From positions 148,889-212,888 of the forward strand of contig CAYRRM010000002.1 in the NCBI GenBank assembly GCA_964426675.1: a stretch of 64,000 nt of DNA. Reading direction: 5' to 3'. This document shows positions 26,806-35,581 of the stretch, one piece after another (position 1 is the first letter of the stretch; the number at the start of each line of letters is the position of its first letter). Position numbers and translations under genes: made by a program. Origin of the DNA: DYMC01 sp035406705. GTDB lineage: Bacteria; Verrucomicrobiota; Lentisphaeria; Victivallales; GWF2-50-93. The notes beneath the pieces are model-generated. The model was not told where the DNA came from. It was given only the letters and a program-made list of their open reading frames with translations, and searched no databases.

Positions 26806-28218
26806 TTACACTTTGAATTTTGCGGACAGCATTCTGCGTTTATATTCAAGCTTGTTTATTATCATTTGAAGAATTTCTTCTGCATCATCTTCTTTTATGC
26901 CGGCGTTTTTTCTCATATCCTCGAGTTTTACAATTTGTTCTGAATTTAGTGAAAGGTCTGAGCTTTTTTCAAGAGCAGCCTCAACTGCCTCCTGATAGTT
27001 TTCTATATCTTCTAAGGATGGCAGAGATAATTCAGAACGCACTTTTTCTTCCAGGATTCTCGCTTGTTGCTGGCTTATTCCAAGTCTTTCTGCTCTTCTT
27101 AGCAGTTCGCGTCGTTCAGCGGGAGACATATTTCCATCTATCAGGAAAAGTCTTATTACATCTTCAAGCATGGCGTGTGGTGAGCTTGTGGGAGAGGTGT
27201 TATTTTTTGACTCTTCCGGGAAAAGTTTTTTGCTAATTATTTCGAGTTGGGAAAGTGCTTCTGATGTTGTTTGAAATCGTTCTGAAGGTCTTTTTTGAGT
27301 CATTTTTTTAATAAATTCTGATATTTCTTTGGGTATTTCCTGTGTCAACGGTACTGTTTTTTGCGTTTTTATGATTTTTTTCATTTCATCAAAAGTTACA
27401 TTTGTATCAATTCCAAGAATATGTTTTCCCCCGGAGAGCATTTCGTAGAATACAACTCCGGCAGAGTAAATATCGGCTCTTGCATCCACTTCTTTTGAGA
27501 AAAGTTGTTCTGGTGCCATATATAAAGGTGTACCAACAAGAATGTTCCTTTGATTTAGCTGATTAGAGTTCAAGGTTTTATCAAATGTAAAAGGCAATAT
27601 AGCTATTCCAAAATCACTGATTTTAGGTTGGTCTTTTCCATCAAATAGTATATTTTGGGGTTTTATATCACGATGTGTAACTGTAATTTGATGGGCAGCT
27701 TCGAGGCCAGAAAGTATTCCTTTCATGATGTTTATAGAACTTTTTAATGTTAAATCTGAATTTGCGATTTTTGTGGCGAGGCTTCCGCCAGGTAAATATT
27801 CCATTATGATGCATGCTGATTTCTTATCTTCTTCGAGTCCAAATACGTTGATAATATTGGGGTGATCGAGTTGTGCGCCTATTTTTGCTTCAAGCATAAA
27901 TCTTTCATAGATTTCAATGCCATGTTTATCTTCCTTTTTTTCAAGTTGTTTTATTGCTACTAATCGGCCAATTTTATTATCTTCAGCCAGGTATACTGTT
28001 CCAAAAGCTCCTCTTCCTATTAATTTCTTTATAGTATATTTTTGTTTTATAACGGTTGGGAACTGTATTTGTGGAACTGATGAGCTCTGTGGAGGCACTG
28101 ACAGGATTACTGTCGATTTCTCATCAGAATTTTCTTGAAGTATTGTTTTATTATTTTCGTCGGACTTGCTTTTTATTCCAAATAATTTTTGAGCAGAATT
28201 TATAGGATTAAATTTCAA
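26806..28218 (-). CDS. Serine/threonine protein kinase (Hanks type), soluble
   Basis: A 470-residue kinase with TTG start (28218) and a GGAG site upstream. Kinase subdomains: GRGAFGTVYLAEDNKIGRLV (glycine loop), VAIKQLEKKE (Lys), THRDIKPQNILFDG (catalytic loop, RD type), ISDFGIAILP (DFG), GTPLYMAPEQLFSKEVDARA. Residues about 345-465 form two Glu/Arg-rich helical blocks, with SPAERRELLRRAERLGISQQ in the first. No transmembrane segment is seen. The gene follows a TPR-repeat gene and precedes an amidohydrolase and hydE, so a scaffold-kinase pair is likely. Confidence 0.9.
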   Translation of the reverse strand: MKFNPINSAQKLFGIKSKSDENNKTILQENSDEKSTVILSVPPQSSSVPQIQFPTVIKQKYTIKKLIGRGAFGTVYLAEDNKIGRLVAIKQLEKKEDKHGIEIYERFMLEAKIGAQLDHPNIINVFGLEEDKKSACIIMEYLPGGSLATKIANSDLTLKSSINIMKGILSGLEAAHQITVTHRDIKPQNILFDGKDQPKISDFGIAILPFTFDKTLNSNQLNQRNILVGTPLYMAPEQLFSKEVDARADIYSAGVVFYEMLSGGKHILGIDTNVTFDEMKKIIKTQKTVPLTQEIPKEISEFIKKMTQKRPSERFQTTSEALSQLEIISKKLFPEESKNNTSPTSSPHAMLEDVIRLFLIDGNMSPAERRELLRRAERLGISQQQARILEEKVRSELSLPSLEDIENYQEAVEAALEKSSDLSLNSEQIVKLEDMRKNAGIKEDDAEEILQMIINKLEYKRRMLSAKFKV

Positions 28219-28313
28219 AGTGTTTTCTCCTTTAACTGGACAAATAGGAAGAATATGTTTTCTGTAAAAGACTGGAGAAATAATGAATTTGGCTTGTCTT
28301 TAAGTCAATGCTT

Positions 28314-29723
28314 TTATTTATTATTGTAGAAACGCTGAATTCTTTCTCCGACGTCTTTATATTTGATGTTTGCTTGATAGATTTCCTTATAGCATTCGAG
28401 GGCTTTTTCTTTGTTTCCCGCATTTTCATAACATATTCCAAGGTGATATAAGGCATCCATTTTTTGTTTATCCATAGCTATCATTTCGCTTATTGCTTTA
28501 GTAAATTGTTCTATTGCAAGGTCATATTGTTTTTTCTCCGCAAAGCATCTTCCTATATAAACAATGGAAGAAAGTCTTCGTTGAGGGTTTTTTTGAGATA
28601 GCTGAAACTGTTGAAGGGCATCATCTATCATATTATTTTCCCAGTAGATTAAAGCAAGTTCATAACGCAGTTGCAAATCATTTGGATACCTATTTACTCT
28701 ATCAGTAGCTCTTTCAAGCCTGTAAGCCATAATTTGTTCCTTGAAGGACTCTATATTCTTTTCGGCTTCATCTTTCTTGTCTGGATTGTTTTTAGCATAT
28801 TCTTCCCACTGGAGGATAGATTGTTGCATTTGTGCCACTGTCGATTTTTCAATAGCTGAATCAATATGCGGATCAAGCGAGCCCATTTCCTGGACTACGA
28901 GGTTATAGAATTCAATAGCTTTATCGTGTCTTTCGGCTTTTTGATAGAGATCTGCTAATTTTCGTTTTACTTCAAGAGTTTGTTTTCCTTCATTATATTG
29001 TTTTTCATATTCAACAATAAGATTTGCAACGTCATCTGCGGCTCTTGCGATTCTATCTTCCTGTTCGAGTTTTACAGCTTGTGATTCATCTTTCAACTTT
29101 GTTCTATAATCTTCTCCTTGTAACCATTTTCCTTGTTCCATTGATGCGAGAGCGGCTGCAGCTCGAAGTTTTTGTTGTGCATCGAGGTCGTTTGGCTTCA
29201 TATTTGCGATTTCCTGTCGAATTTTAAGGGCTTTTACTCCTTCTTTTGCATCGGCGTACGCGTCGGCAAGCCACGATAATATGGCAATATTTTTTGGATG
29301 ATATTCGCGGGCAATCTCTAAAGCTTCTATAGTAATAAAATTAGCATTCAACTCATTGCCAGCTTGTGCCAGGAGATTTAGCGCTGGTATTGATGAAAGA
29401 TTTATCGCGAGGGCGTCTTCGGCTTTTCTCATGGCTTCGAGTGGTTTTTTTGCAGCGAGTAAGGTTTTTCCTGCAGTAACGATGCCTGAAATTTTAAGGC
29501 CAGACATTAATTTCGCGAAAAGTCCGAGTTTTGCGGTATGAGTTCGTTCGGCTTTTCTTAATTGTTCTCTTGCCTCAATAAAACCTGGCTCTTTCTGTAC
29601 AATACCCTTCAGAAGCATTAATCCGTATTCAAGGTTGTTTTTCTGAAGAGCATCAAGAGCTCTTTGGTAATTTGTCTTCATATCAGCAGAAACATCTTTA
29701 AAACTTTTTTGCTGAACAGCCAT
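28314..29723 (-). CDS. TPR-repeat protein paired with the kinase
   Basis: A 469-residue helical-repeat protein. TPR-like units recur throughout: YQRALDALQKNNLEYGLMLL near residue 17, MRKAEDALAINLSSIPALNL near 92, KRKLADLYQKAERHDKAIEF near 245, LRYELALIYWENNMIDDALQ near 350 and ALYHLGICYENAGNKEKALE near 430. It has an unusually strong GGAGG site. No signal peptide; a short hydrophobic patch near 70-85 is probably within a helix. First gene of the operon ahead of the kinase, so it is probably a scaffold or substrate. Confidence 0.82.
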   Translation of the reverse strand: MAVQQKSFKDVSADMKTNYQRALDALQKNNLEYGLMLLKGIVQKEPGFIEAREQLRKAERTHTAKLGLFAKLMSGLKISGIVTAGKTLLAAKKPLEAMRKAEDALAINLSSIPALNLLAQAGNELNANFITIEALEIAREYHPKNIAILSWLADAYADAKEGVKALKIRQEIANMKPNDLDAQQKLRAAAALASMEQGKWLQGEDYRTKLKDESQAVKLEQEDRIARAADDVANLIVEYEKQYNEGKQTLEVKRKLADLYQKAERHDKAIEFYNLVVQEMGSLDPHIDSAIEKSTVAQMQQSILQWEEYAKNNPDKKDEAEKNIESFKEQIMAYRLERATDRVNRYPNDLQLRYELALIYWENNMIDDALQQFQLSQKNPQRRLSSIVYIGRCFAEKKQYDLAIEQFTKAISEMIAMDKQKMDALYHLGICYENAGNKEKALECYKEIYQANIKYKDVGERIQRFYNNK

Positions 29724-29825
29724 TGTTAGCCTCCAATTATAAAAAAAAGAAATAAAATATTTAAGAAAAAGAACTTAAGTATATATTACATTAAAATAAA
29801 AAAAATCAACTCAAATTTTTAATTT

Positions 29826-31187
29826 ATGTATAAAACAGGAGATAATATAGCAGCGATATCAACTGCGACAGGTGGAGCAATCGCAATTTTACGGATTTCC
29901 GGATATAACGCGTTTAATATTGCAAAGTCTGTTTGGACTCCATTAAAGAAGCGCGATACGGATTTTCATTATGCCCATATGTATTTAGGAAATTGTAATT
30001 TTGCATCAGTAGCGCCAGAAAAAGCGTTTGCTGTGTTTTTTAAGGAACCTGAGTCATATACAGGAGAGAATCTTGTAGAAATTCATTGTCATGGAAGCAA
30101 GCTACTTGCAGAAAAAATATTAAAATCTTTAATTGCTGCAGGTGCTCGTCAAGCTGAACCTGGTGAATTTACTTTTCGAGCATTTATAAACGGAAAACTT
30201 GATTTGAGCCAGGCGGAAGCAGTTGCCGATATAATAAGTGCTAAATCTGAACTTGCTCTTGATCTGGCTGAAAAACAACTTGACGGAGTTCTAAAGAGGA
30301 AGATAAACAAAATAAGAGATGAAATAGTTGAGATTATTGCGCTTTGTGAAACAGAACTCGATTTTTCCGAAGAACACGATTTATTAATTGATAATAATTT
30401 TATACAAGACATCGAAAAAATACTAAAAGAATTAGATGCTATTATAAAGACAGCACGTGATGGTATGATTATAAGAGATGGTTTTAAAATAGTCATAGCT
30501 GGACATCCCAATGCCGGTAAGTCAAGTTTATTTAATTGCCTTCTGGGAAGAGACAGGGCAATTGTTACTGATATACCTGGTACTACCAGAGATACAATCG
30601 AGGAAGACTTGATAATCGGTTCATTGAGGGCGACTATAATAGATACTGCTGGCCTCAGAGACGCAGATAATTTAATTGAAAAAATTGGTATTCAAAGGAC
30701 CAGAGAGTCTATAGGTTCGGCAGATATGATTTTATGGGTTCTGGATCCCCTGTCAGATAAGGACACTCAAATAAAAGAGATGAAAAGTCATTCTCCTGAG
30801 GATAATACGATTGTTGTTTGGAGTAAGTCGGATTTACTTAAAAATGATGAAATTTTCCAATTAAAACAATTATTGAAGGATTCCATTTGTATCTCATCCA
30901 GGTCTTTTGATGGAATTTCTGAATTGAGAGAAAAGATAATTACAAAAGCTTCTGTGGCAGAATATAATAGTAAAGATGAATTTGCGATAAGCACCAGGCA
31001 CGAAACTTTGATTTCAGAGGCAATTTTAGCTTTAAATATGGCGTTGACAGAAATGCGAAAATCGCAATATGAAATTGTGGCAATGTTTTTAAGAAATGCA
31101 TTATTTTCAATAAAACAAATTACAGGAGAAGTCTATACGCCAGATATTCTTGATGATATCTTTTCGAAATTTTGTATTGGGAAGTAA
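29826..31187 (+). CDS. mnmE: tRNA modification GTPase MnmE
   Basis: GTPase of the MnmE-MnmG complex that modifies U34 of certain tRNAs. 453 residues: formyl-THF domain (DNIAAISTATGGAIAILRIS, ESYTGENLVEIHCHGS, GEFTFRAFINGKLDLSQAEA), P-loop GHPNAGKSSLFNCLLGRDRA, switch DIPGTTRDTIEE, DTAGLRD, and the C-terminal FSKFCIGK with its essential Cys. No mnmG is adjacent. Contains TGCGAAAATCGCA at 31054. Confidence 0.97.
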   Translation: MYKTGDNIAAISTATGGAIAILRISGYNAFNIAKSVWTPLKKRDTDFHYAHMYLGNCNFASVAPEKAFAVFFKEPESYTGENLVEIHCHGSKLLAEKILKSLIAAGARQAEPGEFTFRAFINGKLDLSQAEAVADIISAKSELALDLAEKQLDGVLKRKINKIRDEIVEIIALCETELDFSEEHDLLIDNNFIQDIEKILKELDAIIKTARDGMIIRDGFKIVIAGHPNAGKSSLFNCLLGRDRAIVTDIPGTTRDTIEEDLIIGSLRATIIDTAGLRDADNLIEKIGIQRTRESIGSADMILWVLDPLSDKDTQIKEMKSHSPEDNTIVVWSKSDLLKNDEIFQLKQLLKDSICISSRSFDGISELREKIITKASVAEYNSKDEFAISTRHETLISEAILALNMALTEMRKSQYEIVAMFLRNALFSIKQITGEVYTPDILDDIFSKFCIGK

Positions 31188-31221
31188 GGAAGAAATAAGA
31201 CTAATGTAAAGGAGAACTTTT

Positions 31222-32019
31222 TTGAATCAACTTGTAGATTTTTTTTCTAATGTTCCTGTTTTTGCTCAACTGCGGGATCCATTTCTATTCTGGGTGCTTT
31301 CGGCAATTTGTGCTTTTTCGATAGGTTTTTCCAAGAATGGAGTAAGTGGTCTTGCTGTTCTTGTAGTTCCGTTAATGGCGATAATTTTTCCGGCAAAGGC
31401 TTCAACAGGGATATTATTACCTCTCCTTATAGCAGGTGATTGTGTTGCATTATGGTCATTTCGTGCTCATGGTGATTGGAAGCATATAATAAGGTCTTTA
31501 CCGTGGGCGTTGATTGGAATATGTTGTGGTTGGATTGTTATGGGTTATCCCGGTTTTTCAGGGGTTCTTTTTAAGCGTTTCATAGGGGGAATTGTAATTT
31601 TCGTTATATTTTTGGGTGAATACCTTGCGTGGCGAGGCAATTCTGATAATAATCTGCGAATTTCGCACACCTTATTTTTCGTAATTTTTTTTGGTGTTCT
31701 TGGAGGTTTTGCAACAATGACTGCTAATGCTGCCGGGCCAGTATTTGCGGTTTATCTTTTGGCGCTTAATTTACCAAAGGAGAATTTTATAGGTAGTTCT
31801 GCCAGAATTTTTTTTATTTTAAATCTTATAAAAGTGCCATTTAGTGCTCAACTTGGTTTGATTAATGTAGAGACTTTAATTTTCGATATCATGGTTCTTC
31901 CTTTTTTAGTGGTAGGAGCTTATTTTGGTTTCAGGACTGCTAAAATAATTCCACAAAAGATCTTTAACTACATAATAAAAGCACTTGCTTTTATAGCGGC
32001 ACTGAAGCTAATATTTTAA
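31222..32019 (+). CDS. TSUP-family (TauE/SafE) membrane permease
   Basis: A 265-residue membrane protein with about eight helices and the TSUP duplicated pattern: FWVLSAICAFSIGFSKNGVS in the first half, and GGFATMTANAAGPVFAVYLL in the second, where the NAAGP loop is typical. The family moves sulfite, sulfonates, sulfoacetate or similar anions. The start is TTG at 31222, supported by AAGGAG eight bases upstream. It lies 34 bp after mnmE and converges with the next gene. A sulfur role would suit a sulfatase-rich organism but is only inference. TGCGAATTTCGCA at 31655. Confidence 0.85.
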   Translation: MNQLVDFFSNVPVFAQLRDPFLFWVLSAICAFSIGFSKNGVSGLAVLVVPLMAIIFPAKASTGILLPLLIAGDCVALWSFRAHGDWKHIIRSLPWALIGICCGWIVMGYPGFSGVLFKRFIGGIVIFVIFLGEYLAWRGNSDNNLRISHTLFFVIFFGVLGGFATMTANAAGPVFAVYLLALNLPKENFIGSSARIFFILNLIKVPFSAQLGLINVETLIFDIMVLPFLVVGAYFGFRTAKIIPQKIFNYIIKALAFIAALKLIF

Positions 32020-32033
32020 AATGTTATTATTAA

Positions 32034-32474
32034 CTACAAATCTTCTTTTTTACTAAGTTTATCTGAACTTAGTAAAATTGTATCTGGGGGGTCATGCCTA
32101 CAATTTGGACAGAGTTCTCTATTTCGGATAAATCTAAATTTATCCATTGTATGTTTTGCTTCAGAAGGTGGGGGGACGTCTTCCGGAGGAAGAGGAAATT
32201 CATAATCACATATTTTACATTTCGCAAGATATCTCAATCGCCCTCCACATAACTTACAGTAATTTCGTTGGTCTTTGTCATCATCAATATCTACTATTAT
32301 TTTTGCCCCTATTGCTTTGCACTTTGTGCATATGACCGCACGTTCTGCACCGGCAGGCACAGGGTCTTTTTTAAAAAATTGAAAGTAAACGATAAAAGGA
32401 AAGAGAAATATTAACAAAATCAGGATAATTCTATTACGAACAGTTTTGTTTTTCAATAATTCTAAGATTTGCAT
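32034..32474 (-). CDS. Membrane-anchored Cys-rich (zinc ribbon-like) protein
   Basis: A 146-residue protein with one N-terminal hydrophobic segment (about 12-30) followed by three to four CxxC pairs: CTKCKAIGAKI, CKLCGG, CKICDYEF and CPNCRHDPPD. The pattern looks like a double zinc ribbon facing one side of the membrane. I do not recognise a family. Two consecutive ATG codons occur; the second (32474) has the better spacing to AGGAG. It follows the LamG prepilin gene by 14 bp and may assist it. Convergent with the TSUP gene. Confidence 0.6.
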   Translation of the reverse strand: MQILELLKNKTVRNRIILILLIFLFPFIVYFQFFKKDPVPAGAERAVICTKCKAIGAKIIVDIDDDKDQRNYCKLCGGRLRYLAKCKICDYEFPLPPEDVPPPSEAKHTMDKFRFIRNRELCPNCRHDPPDTILLSSDKLSKKEDL

Positions 32475-32491
32475 CATTCTCCTATTATTTT

Positions 32492-33553
32492 TTATTCTCT
32501 ACCCATTTCATAATGACCGCGTATTTCTGCGTCGGGGAGGGCTCTTTTGAAAACTACGAATTCGTCCATTTTGCCTTTAAATAAAAATTTTATCATCCAC
32601 TCATTTGAGAGTTCTCCTGGTTTTGTTTTATCGTATGTTGAAGGACTCCAATATTTTCTATAGCATCCTGCTCCACCTAAAATAAGTGGAACATTCAGTC
32701 CATTTCCAGAACACACTTGCCATTCTGTAGCCGTTCCAGTATAAGGATTTTCCTCTGTTGTTTCAATAAAATCTCCGAGCGGCTCTCCATTTACGAATAC
32801 AGTAATTTCACCTTTTACCTGTCCAGTATCCTCATCTAATCCGAGGCTTTTATAACGCAAAGCAAGCTGTATCCATCCTTTTTTGTCAAAATCCACCTGT
32901 GTATTTGTCCACGTAGCGCATGTGGTAAATACATCCACATCAAAAGAGCCCTGTCCAAAGGAACCACTCCATGGATTTGCATAAAGGTCGTATTGACAAG
33001 CCGCATCGTATGCTGTTCCCCAGAGGGACTTTGAAAAAGGGCAGTCTCCCAGTCCAAGTTTATCAAATTTTACCCATGTTAAGATAGTAAAGCTATCCTC
33101 CGGCGTAAAGTCAAGTCCCTGTGTGCCAGGAATTAGAATATAAGTATTTGTACCATTAAACTGAAGTGCGTGCTTATATCCATTTTTTCCCCATCTTCCT
33201 CCAGATTTTATCCATTGAAACTGATGAGGTCCGCTGGTTGTTCTGCTCAAATAGCCATTATACTTGTCGGCCTGGTGATTTTCTACATCTGCTCCGAGCG
33301 CAGAATTGTAAATAATATCTCCTTTTCCTTCTTGAAAGTTAAAGTTTAAGACGCAGTCAGGATCATTTGATAAAGCCCTATTATATGCAAGCCATCTATT
33401 AAACTTTGCCCATTGGACAGAACGATAAAGTCGAGGCATCAGGAAAGTTAAAAGTATCAGGAAAATCATCATAGCAATGTATATTTCTACTAAGGTAAAA
33501 CTGTGTCGTATAATTTTTCTAAAGATATTCTGAAACTTATTTTTTGTTTTCAT
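32492..33553 (-). CDS. Prepilin-type protein carrying a LamG domain
   Basis: A 353-residue secreted pseudopilin. The leader ends KIIRHSFTLVEIYIAMMIFL, a prepilin signal with Phe +1 and Glu +5, but an unusual Tyr-Ile-Ala-Met-Met core. From about residue 68 a LamG/concanavalin-like domain begins: NFNFQEGKGDIIYNSALG, LQFNGTNTYILIPG, DSFTILTWVKFDKLG, GWIQLALRY, KGKMDEFVVFKRALPDAEI. Such fusions place a glycan-binding domain on a pilus-like fibre. The ribosome site GGAGGTG is perfect. The Cys-rich membrane protein follows in the same transcript. Confidence 0.8.
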   Translation of the reverse strand: MKTKNKFQNIFRKIIRHSFTLVEIYIAMMIFLILLTFLMPRLYRSVQWAKFNRWLAYNRALSNDPDCVLNFNFQEGKGDIIYNSALGADVENHQADKYNGYLSRTTSGPHQFQWIKSGGRWGKNGYKHALQFNGTNTYILIPGTQGLDFTPEDSFTILTWVKFDKLGLGDCPFSKSLWGTAYDAACQYDLYANPWSGSFGQGSFDVDVFTTCATWTNTQVDFDKKGWIQLALRYKSLGLDEDTGQVKGEITVFVNGEPLGDFIETTEENPYTGTATEWQVCSGNGLNVPLILGGAGCYRKYWSPSTYDKTKPGELSNEWMIKFLFKGKMDEFVVFKRALPDAEIRGHYEMGRE

Positions 33554-33832
33554 TTTACACCTCCCATTTTATAAAAATATAGGCGTAATAAATTCTTTAA
33601 TTTATTTAAAGCATATAGTATGCCATAACTTTAATATTTAGCAAAAATAGAAAAAATGATAGGAAAAAATTAGTTATAATTTTTTTCATGAATTATGGAC
33701 TTTTTGTATTTATTTTTGGCGAAATTTATCAATGAGGTGTTTGAAAATCTTATTGAATGAGTGTAAATTCTAAAAATTTTTACATTAAAATAATAGAAAA
33801 TTTTTTACTTTTTTGCATTGGAGTTGTTGTTC

Positions 33833-35557
33833 ATGCAATATGGGAAGAGGGATTTAGAAAGAAAAACAATACAGAGTTCTTATTGGATACTTATAGGGAT
33901 TTTTATTGCTATCATTCTTGTGAATATTCTATCATATTATATAAATGTAGCCATTGGAGAATTCCAGGCTTCAAGCAGAAATATTTCTGATAACATCAGA
34001 GCAAAAACGATAAGTGCTAACCTACTCTTTCTTGAAATTTTACAGGGAGCAAGTGATAAAGATTTAAATGCAGTATGGAAAATTATAGAACAGACACAAG
34101 AAGAAGTTAGAAAGATTAATAATCAGGAAATCAGGGATAAAATTAATGACGCCTTATTGGCTTTTAAAGGGGCAATGATTGAGCTTAACACTGCTTTAAC
34201 AGATCCATCGAAAAAGTCTTCAGTTGAAAATTGCGAGTCTGATTATTATAAAACCTATACAAATCTTAACGAAGCAATTAGCATTGTAGATCCCCACCTA
34301 AAGATGATTGCTCAATCAAAGATAGACAATATGAAACTGTTATATATCGTTCTCAGCACGATTATAATATCGCTTCTCGGTTTTGCAGGATGGCAGGTTA
34401 GAACATTTGTATCTATGATTTCCGCAATGGAAGAAAGTAATAGCAAACAGAATAGGTTGCTTTCGACAGTTATAAATTCAATGGATACAATACTGGTATT
34501 TGTAGATAATGAATTAAAGATAACTATATGGAATTCCTCTGCGGAAAAGTATTTTGGGATACCGGTGAACCAGGCAGAAGGGACCAATCTTTTTGATACA
34601 CTCCCATTTCTGTCAAAATATGCAACTTCATGCCATAAAGCAATTCAATTGCAAAAAACAGAAGAATTGCGTGGAAATGAGCTTAGTATTTCTGATCTGG
34701 AGAGAATAGTTGATATTAAAATTATTCCGAGTGTTGGAGAACACGGATTACTCCTTGCTATTGATGATGTTACAGAAATAGAAGCCAATAAAAAACGAAC
34801 GGAAAATATGCAACGCCTTGAAACCGTCAGAAATTTAATGAAAAATCTCATAGTAGATTTTAATGAAATATTTACTTCTCTTGAAAATACACTAAAAACA
34901 ATTGAAAATTCAGTTGAACTTTCTACTCCAGAGGACGCCCTTGAAATGAAAAATCTGATGGCTTCAGTCAGAAATACTTCTCTCAAAGCTCAGGATAAAG
35001 TTAAAAAACTCTCATCAATGACCAGAGAAAAAGAGTTTATACCAAGAAAGGTGGACCTCAATGTTATACTTTCAAGAGTTACTGATATATGCAAAGATAT
35101 CTATGGAGAAAATGTTCTACTTAATAAAACCCTCTACGATGCAAAGGCATTTACTATGGCCGATCCTGAATTGCTTGAAACTGTATTTTTTAATATGCTT
35201 GAAAATTCATATCATGCACTCACAATAATGAAAGAACCAGGACAAGTTCAAGGAGGAATAATTGAAGTTTCTATTGAAAAAATATATCCCGACAGGAACT
35301 ATCGTCAAATCCATCCACAAGCTGTAGCATCATCATATTGGGTAATCAACATAGCTGATAATGGCGTTGGAATGGATAATTCCATCAGTTCTAAAATATT
35401 TGACCCCTTTTTCACGACGAAGGAAAAAATCGGAGCAGCTGGGGTTGGTCTGTCTGTTGCAGATGAAATTATCAGGAAACATCGTGGTTTTATAGAGTTG
35501 TATTCAGTTCCTGGTCAGGGAACTAGTTTTAGTATATTTATACCTGAAATGGTTTAG
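33833..35557 (+). CDS. Membrane histidine kinase homologue lacking the phosphoacceptor His
   Basis: A 574-residue sensor protein. The ATG at 33833 has GGAG nine bases upstream; a TTG at 33818 is less likely. Two transmembrane segments (about 13-37 and 162-183) flank a helical extracytoplasmic domain. A PAS domain (INSMDTILVFVDNELKITIW) and a dimerisation helix follow. The H-box reads NLIVDFNEIFTSL, where relatives have the A-H-D-F-N pattern; Val341 replaces the His. The ATPase domain is complete: FFNMLENSYHAL (N-box), NIADNGVGMD, FDPFFTTKEKIGAAGVGLSV. It may signal by binding its partner, the hybrid kinase 24 bp downstream. Confidence 0.85.
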   Translation: MQYGKRDLERKTIQSSYWILIGIFIAIILVNILSYYINVAIGEFQASSRNISDNIRAKTISANLLFLEILQGASDKDLNAVWKIIEQTQEEVRKINNQEIRDKINDALLAFKGAMIELNTALTDPSKKSSVENCESDYYKTYTNLNEAISIVDPHLKMIAQSKIDNMKLLYIVLSTIIISLLGFAGWQVRTFVSMISAMEESNSKQNRLLSTVINSMDTILVFVDNELKITIWNSSAEKYFGIPVNQAEGTNLFDTLPFLSKYATSCHKAIQLQKTEELRGNELSISDLERIVDIKIIPSVGEHGLLLAIDDVTEIEANKKRTENMQRLETVRNLMKNLIVDFNEIFTSLENTLKTIENSVELSTPEDALEMKNLMASVRNTSLKAQDKVKKLSSMTREKEFIPRKVDLNVILSRVTDICKDIYGENVLLNKTLYDAKAFTMADPELLETVFFNMLENSYHALTIMKEPGQVQGGIIEVSIEKIYPDRNYRQIHPQAVASSYWVINIADNGVGMDNSISSKIFDPFFTTKEKIGAAGVGLSVADEIIRKHRGFIELYSVPGQGTSFSIFIPEMV

Positions 35558-35581
35558 AAATTTAACTCAGGAGAAAAAAAA

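Noticed and set aside
33757..33990. 77-codon frame before the sensor kinase
   Set aside because: Overlaps the kinase start in another frame; the kinase has the proper ribosome site and recognisable domains.
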